Of a stretch of DNA of 64,000 nt, positions 37,301-49,300 are shown one piece after another (within the stretch, counting starts at the first letter, position 1; every line of letters begins with the position of its first letter). The DNA is from Aquabacterium olei. Lineage in GTDB: Bacteria > Pseudomonadota > Gammaproteobacteria > Burkholderiales > Burkholderiaceae_C. The stretch lies in assembly GCF_003100395.1 (NCBI RefSeq), contig NZ_CP029210.1, positions 1,364,001-1,428,000 of the forward strand. The letters run 5' to 3'. The position numbers and the translations under genes are program-made. Under the pieces are notes generated by a model. The model saw only the letters and a list, made by a program, of their open reading frames with translations. It was not told where the DNA came from and did not search any database.

Positions 37301-40300
37301 CGAGCAAGACCATCACGGTGGCCATCAACGACGACGGCACGTTCGAAGGCAGCGAGTCGTTCAGCGTGGTGCTGAGCAACCCGAGCGGTGCGGTCATCAC
37401 GACCGGCACGGTCACCACGGCCATCCAGGACGACGGCACGGGTAGCATGCCGCCTGGCGTGACGCCCGATGACGACACCCCCGTGGTGTCGGACATCAGC
37501 AGCCCGGCGGCGGCTGAAGGCGGCAACCTGGACTTCCAGGTGACGCTGAGCGCGCCGAGCACGACGGACACGCCGATCCAGATCACGCTGGGCACCGCCG
37601 GCCTGACGAACCCAGCCACGCCGGGCACCGACACCGGCACGCCGAGCGTGAGCTTCGACGGTGGCCAGACCTTCACGCCGATCACGGTGAACCCGGACGG
37701 CACGGCGACGATCACGGTGCCGGCCAACACCCCGGCCGACCAGGTCGTGGTGCGTGTGCCGGTGAGCACCGACACGACGAGCGAGCCGACCGAGGCAATC
37801 AAGCTGCAAGCCAGCACGCCGGGTCAGACCACGCCCGCAGAAGCCACCGGCACGATCACCGACACGACGGGCCAGCCGACGCTGAGCATCGCAGGCCCGG
37901 CCGAAGTGAACGAGGCCGCCGGCACGGTGACCTACACGGTGACGCTGTCGAACGCGAGCGCCAGCCCGGTGACGGTGAACTACGCGACGCAGGACGGCAC
38001 GGCAAAGGCCGGCACGACGCCGACCGCAGGCGACTACGCTGCGACCAGTGGCGTGCTGACCTTCGCCCCGAACGAGACGAGCAAGACCATCACGGTGGCC
38101 ATCAACGACGATGGCACGTTCGAAGGCAGTGAGTCGTTCAGCGTGGTGCTGAGCAATGCAACAGGCGCCGTGATCACCACGAACACGGCCACCACCGCCA
38201 TCCAGGACGATGGCACCGGCAGCGTGCCGCCCGGCGTGACGCCCGATGACGACACCCCCGTGGTGTCGGGCATCAGCAGCCCGACGGTGGCAGAAGGCGG
38301 CAACCTGGACTTCCAGGTGACGCTGAGCGCGCCGAGCACGACACCGACGACAGTGACGCTGACCCTCGGCACGAGCGGCCTGACGAACCCGGCCACGCCG
38401 GGCACCGACACCGGCACACCGAGCGTGAGCTTCGACGGTGGCCAGACCTTCACGCCGATCACGGTGAACCCGGACGGCACGGCGACGATCACGGTGCCGG
38501 CCAACACCCCGGCCGACCAGGTGGTGGTGCGTGTGCCGGTGAACACCGACACGACGAGCGAGCCGACCGAGGCGATCAAGCTGACGGCCGGCACCCCGGA
38601 TCAAGCGACACCGGTGGAAGCCACCGGCACGATCACCGACACCACGGGCCAGCCGACGCTGAGCATCGCAGGCCCGGCCGAAGTGAACGAGGCGGCCGGC
38701 ACGGTGACCTACACGGTGACGCTGTCGAACCCGAGCGCCAGCCCGGTGACGGTGAACTACGCGACGCAGGACGGCACGGCAAAGGCCGGCACGACGCCGA
38801 CCAGTGGCGACTACGCGGCGACCAGCGGCGTACTGACGTTCGCGCCCAACGAGACGAGCAAGACCATCACGGTGGCCATCAACGACGACGGCACGTTCGA
38901 AGGCAGCGAGTCGTTCAGCGTGGTGCTGAGCAATGCAACAGGCGCCGTGATCACCACGAACACGGCCACCACCGCCATCCAGGACGATGGCACCGGCAGC
39001 GTGCCGCCCGGCGTGACGCCCGATGACGACACCCCCGTGGTGTCGGGCATCAGCAGCCCGGCGGCGGCTGAAGGCGGCAACCTGGACTTCCAGGTGACGC
39101 TGAGCGCGCCGAGCACGACGGACACGCCGATCCAGATCACGCTGGGCACCGCCGGCCTGACGAACCCAGCCACGCCGGGCACCGACACCGGCACGCCGAG
39201 CGTGAGCTTCGACGGCGGCCAGACCTTCACGCCGATCACGGTGAACCCGGATGGCACGGCGACGATCACGGTGCCGGCGAACACGCCGGCGGATCAGGTC
39301 GTGGTGCGCGTGCCGGTCAACACCGACACGACGAGCGAGCCGACCGAGGCGATCAAGCTCGGCGCTTCGACACCCAGCCAGACGGTGCCAGTGGAAGCCA
39401 CCGGCACGATCACCGATACGACGGGCCAACCGACGCTGAGCATCAGCAGCCCGGCCGAGGTCAACGAGGCGGCCGGCACGGTGACCTACACGGTGACGCT
39501 GTCGAACCCGAGCGCCAGCCCGGTGACGGTGAACTACGCGACGCAGGATGGCACGGCCAAGGCTGGCAACACGCCGACCGCAGGCGACTACGCAGCCACC
39601 AGCGGCGTGCTGACCTTCGCCCCCAACGAGACCAGCAAGACCATCACGGTGGCCATCAACGACGATGGCACGTTCGAAGGCAGTGAGTCGTTCAGCTTGG
39701 TGCTGAGCAATTCCACGGGCGCCACGATCACCAGCGGCACCGCGACCACGGCGATCAGGGACGACGGCACTGGCAGCGTGCCGCCTGGCGTGACGCCCGA
39801 TGACGACACCCCCGTGGTGTCGGACATCAGCAGCCCGGCGGCGGCTGAAGGCGGCAACCTGGACTTCCAGGTGACGCTGAGCGCGCCGAGCACGACGGAC
39901 ACGCCGATCCAGATCACGCTGGGCACCGCCGGCCTGACGAACCCAGCCACACTGGGGACCGACACCGGCACACCGAGCGTGAGCTTCGACGGCGGCCAGA
40001 CCTTCACGCCGATTACGGTGAACCCGGATGGCACGGCGACGATCACGGTGCCGGCCAACACCCCGGCCGACCAGGTGGTGGTGCGCGTGCCGGTGAACAC
40101 CGACACGACGAGCGAGCCGAGCGAAGCGATCAAGCTGACCGCAGGCACACCGGATCAAGCGACTCCGGTGGAAGCCACCGGCACGATCACCGACACGACG
40201 GGCCAGCCGACGTTGAGCATCAGCGGCCCGGCCGAGGTGAACGAGGCCGCCGGCACGGTGACCTACACGGTGACGCTGTCGAACCCGAGCGCCAGCCCGG

Positions 40301-43300
40301 TGACGGTGAACTACGCGACACAGGACGGCACGGCCAAGGCTGGCAGCACGCCGATGGCCGGCGACTACGCGGCCACCAGCGGCGTGCTGACCTTCGCCCC
40401 GAACGAGACGAGTAAGACCATCACGGTGGCCATCAACGATGACGGCACGTTCGAAGGCAGCGAGTCGTTCAGCGTGGTGCTGAGCAATGCAACAGGCGCC
40501 GTGATCACCACGAACACGGCCACCACCGCCATCCAGGACGATGGCACGGGCACCGTGCCCCCTGGCGTGACGCCCGATGACGACACTCCGGTGGTGTCGA
40601 ACATCAGCAGCCCGACGGCAGCTGAAGGCGGCAACCTGGACTTCCAGGTGACGCTGAGCGCGCCGAGCACGACACCGACGACAGTGACGCTGACCCTCGG
40701 CACGAGCGGCCTGACGAACCCGGCCACGCCGGGGACCGACACCGGCACACCGAGCGTGAGCTTCGACGGCGGCCAGACCTTCACGCCGATTACGGTGAAC
40801 CCGGATGGCACGGCGACGATCACGGTGCCGGCCAACACCCCGGCCGACCAGGTGGTGGTGCGCGTGCCGGTGAACACCGACACGACGAGTGAGCCGACCG
40901 AGGCGATCAAGCTGCAAGCCAGCACGCCGGGTCAGACCACGCCCACAGAAGCCACCGGCACGATCACCGACACAACGGGCCAGCCGACGCTGAGCATCAG
41001 CGGCCCGGCCGATGTCAATGAAGCGGCCGGCACGGTGACCTACACGGTGACGCTGTCGAACCCGAGCGCCAGCCCGGTGACGGTGAACTACGCGACGCAG
41101 GACGGCACGGCAAAGGCCGGCACGACGCCGACCAGTGGCGACTACGCGGCGACCAGCGGCGTACTGACGTTCGCGCCCAACGAGACGAGCAAGACCATCA
41201 CGGTGGCCATCAACGACGACGGCACGTTCGAAGGCAGCGAGTCGTTCAGCGTGGTGCTGAGCAACCCGAGCGGTGCGGTCATCACGACCGGCACGGTCAC
41301 CACGGCCATCCAGGACGACGGCACGGGTAGCATGCCGCCTGGCGTGACGCCCGATGACGACACCCCCGTGGTGTCGGACATCAGCAGCCCGGCGGCGGCT
41401 GAAGGCGGCAACCTGGACTTCCAGGTGACGCTGAGCGCGCCGAGCACGACGGACACGCCGATCCAGATCACGCTGGGCACCGCCGGCCTGACGAACCCAG
41501 CCACACTGGGGACCGACACCGGCACACCGAGCGTGAGCTTCGACGGCGGCCAGACCTTCACGCCGATTACGGTGAACCCGGATGGCACGGCGACGATCAC
41601 GGTGCCGGCCAACACCCCGGCCGACCAGGTGGTGGTGCGCGTGCCGGTGAACACCGACACGACGAGCGAGCCGACCGAGGCGATCAAGCTGCAAGCCAGC
41701 ACGCCGGATCAGACGGTGCCTGCCGAAGCCACCGGCACGATCACCGACACCACGGGCCAGCCGACGCTGAGCATCAGCGGCCCGGCCGAGGTGAACGAGG
41801 CTGCCGGTACGGTCACCTACACGGTGACGCTGTCGAACGCGAGCGCCAGCCCGGTGACGGTGAACTACGCGACGCAGGACGGCACGGCAAAGGCCGGCAC
41901 GACGCCGACCGCAGGCGACTACGCAGCCACCAGCGGCGTGCTGACCTTCGCCCCCAACGAGACCAGCAAGACCATCACGGTGGCCATCAACGACGATGGC
42001 ACGTTCGAAGGCAGTGAGTCGTTCAGCTTGGTGCTGAGCAATTCCACGGGCGCCACGATCACCAGCGGCACCGCGACCACGGCGATCAGGGACGACGGCA
42101 CTGGCAGCGTGCCGCCTGGCGTGACGCCCGATGACGACACCCCCGTGGTGTCGGACATCAGCAGCCCGGCGGCGGCTGAAGGCGGCAACCTGGACTTCCA
42201 GGTGACGCTGAGCGCGCCGAGCACGACACCGACGACAGTGACGCTGACCCTCGGCACGAGCGGCCTGACGAACCCGGCCACGCCGGGCACCGACACCGGC
42301 ACACCGAGCGTGAGCTTCGACGGCGGCCAGACCTTCACGCCGATCACGGTGAACCCGGACGGCACGGCGACGATCACGGTGCCGGCCAACACGCCGGCCG
42401 ATCAGGTGGTGGTGCGCGTGCCGGTGAACACCGACACGACGAGTGAGCCGACCGAGGCGATCAAGCTGCAAGCCAGCACGCCGGGTCAGACCACGCCCAC
42501 AGAAGCCACCGGCACGATCACCGACACAACGGGCCAGCCGACGCTGAGCATCAGCGGCCCGGCCGATGTCAATGAAGCGGCCGGCACGGTGACCTACACG
42601 GTGACGCTGTCGAACCCGAGCGCCAGCCCGGTGACGGTGAACTACGCGACGCAGGACGGCACGGCAAAGGCCGGCACGACGCCGACCAGTGGCGACTACG
42701 CGGCGACCAGCGGCGTACTGACGTTCGCGCCCAACGAGACGAGCAAGACCATCACGGTGGCCATCAACGACGACGGCACGTTCGAAGGCAGCGAGTCGTT
42801 CAGCGTGGTGCTGAGCAACCCGAGCGGTGCGGTCATCACGACCGGCACGGTCACCACGGCCATCCAGGACGACGGCACGGGTAGCATGCCGCCTGGCGTG
42901 ACGCCCGATGACGACACCCCCGTGGTGTCGGACATCAGCAGCCCGGCGGCGGCTGAAGGCGGCAACCTGGACTTCCAGGTGACGCTGAGCGCGCCGAGCA
43001 CGACGGACACGCCGATCCAGATCACGCTGGGCACCGCCGGCCTGACGAACCCAGCCACGCCGGGCACCGACACCGGCACGCCGAGCGTGAGCTTCGACGG
43101 TGGCCAGACCTTCACGCCGATCACGGTGAACCCGGACGGCACGGCGACGATCACGGTGCCGGCCAACACCCCGGCCGACCAGGTCGTGGTGCGTGTGCCG
43201 GTGAGCACCGACACGACGAGCGAGCCGACCGAGGCAATCAAGCTGCAAGCCAGCACGCCGGGTCAGACCACGCCCGCAGAAGCCACCGGCACGATCACCG

Positions 43301-46300
43301 ACACGACGGGCCAGCCGACGCTGAGCATCAGCGGCCCGGCCGACGTCAACGAGGCGGCCGGCACGGTGACCTACACGGTGACGCTGTCGAACCCGAGCGC
43401 CAGCCCGGTGACGGTGAACTACGCGACGCAGGACGACACGGCCAAGGCTGGCAGCACGCCGACCGCAGGCGACTACGCTGCGACCAGTGGCGTGCTGACC
43501 TTCGCCCCGAACGAGACGAGCAAGACCATCACGGTGGCCATCAACGACGATGGCACGTTCGAAGGCAGTGAGTCGTTCAGCGTGGTGCTGAGCAATGCAA
43601 CAGGCGCCGTGATCACCACGAACACGGCCACCACCGCCATCCAGGACGATGGCACCGGCAGCGTGCCCCCTGGCGTGACGCCCGATGACGACACCCCTGT
43701 GGTGTCTGGCATCAGCAGCCCGACGGCGAGCGAAGGCGGCAACCTGGACTTCCAGGTGACGCTGAGCGCGCCGAGCACGACACCGACGACAGTGACGCTG
43801 ACCCTCGGCACGAGCGGCCTGACGAACCCAGCCACGCCGGGCACCGACACCGGCACACCGAGCGTGAGCTTCGACGGCGGCCAGACCTTCACGCCGATCA
43901 CGGTGAACCCGGACGGCACGGCAACGATCACGGTGCCGGCCAACACCCCGGCCGACCAGGTGGTGGTGCGCGTGCCGGTGAACACCGACACGACGAGCGA
44001 GCCGACCGAGGCAATCAAGCTGCAAGCCAGCACGCCGGATCAGACCACGCCCGCAGAAGCCACCGGCACGATCACCGACACGACGGGCCAGCCGACGCTG
44101 AGCATCAGCGGCCCGGCCGACGTCAACGAGGCGGCCGGCACGGTGACCTACACGGTGACGCTGTCGAACCCGAGCGCCGGCCCGGTGACGGTGAACTACG
44201 TGACGCAGGACGGCACGGCGAAGGCCGGCGCAACCCCGACCAGTGGCGACTTTGCCTCGACGAGTGGCGTGCTTACCTTCGCCCCGAACGAGACGAGCAA
44301 GACCATCACGGTGGCCATCAACGACGATGGCACGTTCGAAGGCAGCGAGTCGTTCAGCGTGGTGCTGAGCAATGCAACAGGCGCCGTGATCACCACGAAC
44401 ACGGCCACCACCGCCATCCAGGACGATGGCACGGGCACCGTGCCCCCTGGCGTGACGCCCGATGACGACACCCCGGTGGTGTCGGGCATCAGCAGCCCGA
44501 CGGCGAGCGAAGGCGGCAACCTGGACTTCCAGGTGACGCTGAGCGCGCCGAGCACGACACCGACGACAGTGACGCTGACCCTCGGCACGAGCGGCCTGAC
44601 GAACCCAGCCACGCCGGGCACCGACACCGGCACGCCGAGCGTGAGCTTCGACGGTGGCCAGACCTTCACGCCGATCACGGTGAACCCGGACGGCACGGCG
44701 ACGATCACGGTGCCGGCCAACACCCCGGCCGACCAGGTGGTGGTGCGCGTGCCGGTGAGCACCGACACGACGAGCGAGCCGACCGAGGCAATCAAGCTGC
44801 AAGCCAGCACGCCGGGTCAGACCACGCCCGCAGAAGCCACCGGCACGATCACCGACACGACGGGCCAGCCGACGCTGAGCATCGCAGGCCCGGCCGAAGT
44901 GAACGAGGCCGCCGGCACGGTGACCTACACGGTGACGCTGTCGAACGCGAGCGCCAGCCCGGTGACGGTGAACTACGCGACGCAGGACGGCACGGCAAAG
45001 GCCGGCACGACGCCGACCGCAGGCGACTACGCTGCGACCAGTGGCGTGCTGACCTTCGCCCCGAACGAGACGAGCAAGACCATCACGGTGGCCATCAACG
45101 ACGATGGCACGTTCGAAGGCAGTGAGTCGTTCAGCGTGGTGCTGAGCAATGCAACAGGCGCCGTGATCACCACGAACACGGCCACCACCGCCATCCAGGA
45201 CGATGGCACCGGCAGCGTGCCGCCTGGCGTGACGCCCGATGACGACACCCCGGTGGTGTCTGGCATCAGCAGCCCGACGGCGAGCGAAGGCGGCAACCTG
45301 GACTTCCAGGTGACGCTGAGCGCGCCGAGCACGACGGACACGCCGATCCAGATCACGCTGGGCACCGCCGGCCTGACGAACCCAGCCACACTGGGGACCG
45401 ACACCGGCACACCGAGCGTGAGCTTCGACGGCGGCCAGACCTTCACGCCGATTACGGTGAACCCGGATGGCACGGCGACGATCACGGTGCCGGCCAACAC
45501 CCCGGCCGACCAGGTGGTGGTGCGCGTGCCGGTGAACACCGACACGACGAGCGAGCCGAGCGAAGCGATCAAGCTGACCGCAGGCACACCGGATCAAGCG
45601 ACTCCGGTGGAAGCCACCGGCACGATCACCGACACCACGGGCCAGCCGACGCTGAGCATCAGCGGCCCGGCCGAGGTGAACGAGGCTGCCGGTACGGTCA
45701 CCTACACGGTGACGCTGTCGAACCCGAGCGCCAGCCCGGTGACGGTGAACTACGCGACGCAGGACGGCACGGCCAAGGCCGGCACGACGCCGACCAGTGG
45801 CGATTACGCAGCCACCAGCGGCGTGCTGACGTTCGCGCCCAACGAGACGAGCAAGACCATCACGGTGGCCATCAACGACGATGGCACGTTCGAAGGCAGC
45901 GAGTCGTTCAGCGTGGTGCTGAGCAACCCGAGCGGTGCGGTTATCACTACGAGCACCGCGACCACGGCCATCCAGGACGACGGCACGGGCACCGTGCCCC
46001 CTGGCGTGACGCCCGATGACGACACCCCGGTGGTGTCGGGCATCAGCAGCCCGACGGCGAGCGAAGGCGGCAACCTGGACTTCCAGGTGACGCTGAGCGC
46101 GCCGAGCACGACACCGACGACAGTGACGCTGACCCTCGGCACGAGCGGCCTGACGAACCCAGCCACGCCGGGCACCGACACCGGCACGCCGAGCGTGAGC
46201 TTCGACGGCGGCCAGACCTTCACGCCGATTACGGTGAACCCGGACGGCACGGCGACGATCACGGTGCCGGCGAACACCCCGGCCGATCAGGTGGTGGTGC

Positions 46301-49300
46301 GCGTGCCGGTGAACACCGACACGACGAGCGAGCCGACCGAGGCGATCAAGCTGCAAGCCAGCACGCCTGGTCAGACCACGCCCGCAGAAGCCACCGGCAC
46401 GATCACCGACACGACGGGCCAACCGACGCTGAGCATCAGCGGCCCGGCCGATGTCAATGAAGCGGCCGGCACGGTGACCTACACGGTGACGCTGTCGAAC
46501 CCGAGCGCCAGCCCGGTGACGGTGAACTACGCGACGCAGGACGGCACGGCAAAGGCCGGCACGACGCCGACCAGTGGCGACTACGCGGCGACCAGCGGCG
46601 TACTGACGTTCGCGCCCAACGAGACGAGCAAGACCATCACGGTGGCCATCAACGACGACGGCACGTTCGAAGGCAGCGAGTCGTTCAGCGTGGTGCTGAG
46701 CAATGCAACAGGCGCCGTGATCACCGCAATCACCGCCACCACCGCCATCAAGGATGACGGCACCGGGAGCGTGCCGACCGGCATCACCCCGGACAATGAC
46801 ACCCCCGCGCTTGCGGTGACCGATGTCACCGTGACCGAGGGCAACCAGGCCACCTTTACCGTCTCCCTGACGCATCCGCTGTCCTCGAGTCAGCCTCTCA
46901 GCCTGCAGCTCAACGCCGGCACCGCCATGGCGCCGAGCGACTACGCCAACGCGATGGAGGTCTCCGCGGACGGCGGCACATCCTGGGCACCGGTCTCCGG
47001 CGGCGTGGTCACCCTGGCTGCCGGCACCACGAGCCTGCTCGTGCGCGTGCAGACCACCAACGACACCCAGACGGAGTCCACCGAGACCTTCACGCTGACC
47101 GCGTCGCTGCCGCAGTCCTCCAACGGCACCGCCACAGGCACCGCGCGCATCACCGACAACGACGCGCCAACCCAGATCGACCTGGACAGCAACGACTCCA
47201 GCGGTGTCACCGGCACGGGCTATCAGACGAACTACGTCGAAAACGGCAGCCCCGTCTCGGTGGCCGATGTCGACCTGCGCCTCACTGATGTCGACAGCAC
47301 ACAGCTCACCCGCGCCACGATCACGCTCACCAATGCGCAAGCGGGTGATGTGCTCTCCGTGCAAGGCGGGCTGCCTGCTGGCCTGTCCGTGGCGATCGTT
47401 GGCAACGTCGTCACCCTGACCGGTGTCGCCAGCCTCGCCACCTACGAGCAGGCCATCCGGAGCATCGGCTTCAGCAACACGACCGACACCCCGTCGACCG
47501 TGGCGCGCACGGTGGCCGTTCAAGTGTTCGATGGCACGATGGCCAGCAACGTGGCCATCACCACCATCTCCGTCACCGCGGTCAACGACGCGCCCGTGGT
47601 GGCCAACGCCACGGCCGCCGTGTCCGAAGAGGGCCTGGCCTTCGGCGCGCCGGACGCAACCGGCACGCCGGACACCACCAACGCGAGCACCGTGAGCGGT
47701 CAGATCGCCTTCAGCGATCCGGACAGCAGCAACCTCAGCATCAGCCTGCTGGCACCGAGCAACCCGGTCTACACCAGCACCGGCACGCAGGTGGTGTGGC
47801 GCAGCGACGGCGCAGGCGGCCTGATCGGCAAGGCCGGTACAGCCCCTGACGCCGCCACCGTGGCGACCGTCACCATGGATGCGGCAGGCCGCTACAGCTT
47901 CACACTGTCTGCGCCGTTGCAGCACGGCGCACAGGGCGAAGACACCCTGAGCCTCAACTTCGGCGTGCGCGTGGGCGACGGCGTGAACACCGCCACCGGC
48001 GCGCTCACCATCGTTGTCGAAGACGATGCGCCGACCGTGCCGGCCAGCCAGTCCGCCACCGTCTCGGTGCAGGACACCAACCTGATGGTCGTGCTCGACA
48101 TCTCGGGCAGCATGAACGACGCCAGCGGCATCGACAGCCTCACGCGGCTGCAGGCCGCCGTGCAGTCCATCCAGAAGCTGCTGGACCGCTACGACGAGCT
48201 GGGTACCGTGGCCGTGCGCCTCGTCACCTTCTCGGGCAGCGCGCAGACCGTGGGTGACACATGGCTCAGCGTGTCGGAGGCCAAGTCGGCCCTGGCCACC
48301 ATCGTGGCCTCCGGTGGCACCAACTACGACTACGCCCTCAGCGCGGCCCAGTCGGCCTTCCTCACCAGCGCCGGCAAGATCAGCGGGGCACAGAACGTGT
48401 CCTACTTCTTCTCGGACGGCAATCCCACGCTCTCCAGCACCAACCCGACGGCAGGCACCAACAACCAGAATGGCACGACCACGCAGACCAATCTCGGAGA
48501 CGGCATCGACGCCACCGAGGAAGCGGCCTGGCGCTCGTTCCTCAACACCTACGAGATCAATTCCTACGCGGTGGGCCTGGGCTCGGGTGTGAGCCAGACC
48601 TATCTGGATCCGGTGGCCTACAACGGCCAGTTTGCACTCGACACCAGCGGCACGGTCGTGGCCAACCTGAACCAGCTCGACAGCACCCTCAGCGGCACGC
48701 TGGCGGGCTCGACCAGCGGTCAGATCCTTGCTTCGGGCAGCGTCGGCCAGACAGCCTTCGGCGCCGATGGTGGCCGCCTCCACACGGTGACGATCGACGG
48801 GCAGACTTACACCTACAGCACCACGCAACCGCAGCTCACTGTCACGACGGCACTGGGCGGTCAGTTCACGCTGAACTGGCTGACGGGGGCCTACACCTAC
48901 CGCGCGCCGGAAGGCCTGGCCGCCGACGTCCGGGAGAGCATCACCTATACGCTGATCGATGGCGACGGCGACCTCGCAAGCTCCAATCTGCTGCTCGACG
49001 TGGTGCGCAACGCCCCGGTGCCTGGTGCACCGACCGCGTCGGCCACGTCGGTGAGCGTCTCGGAAGAAGGCCTGGCGGGCGGCAACGCCGACACGACCGG
49101 CAGCCCCGACACCACCAACGCCACAGCGGCCACCGGTCAGATCACCGTGACGACCACGGGCGGCGCCACCGTTCAGGCCATCGCACTCGACGCACCGTCG
49201 AGCCCGCTGGTGACGGCATCCGGCAAGACCGTGGTGTGGACCAACGACGGCGCCGGCGGCCTCATCGGCCGCGATGGCACGGACGGCAGCGCCACCGTGG

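Noticed and set aside
35147..46804. Possible CRISPR-like array because of regular spacing
   Set aside because: The units are 777 bp, contiguous and coding in one frame, with no short repeats separated by unique spacers and no cas genes.
36480..46853. A family of 186-residue minus-strand frames recurring every 777 bases
   Set aside because: They are shadows of the same repeat unit in another frame; they have no Shine-Dalgarno and no known fold.
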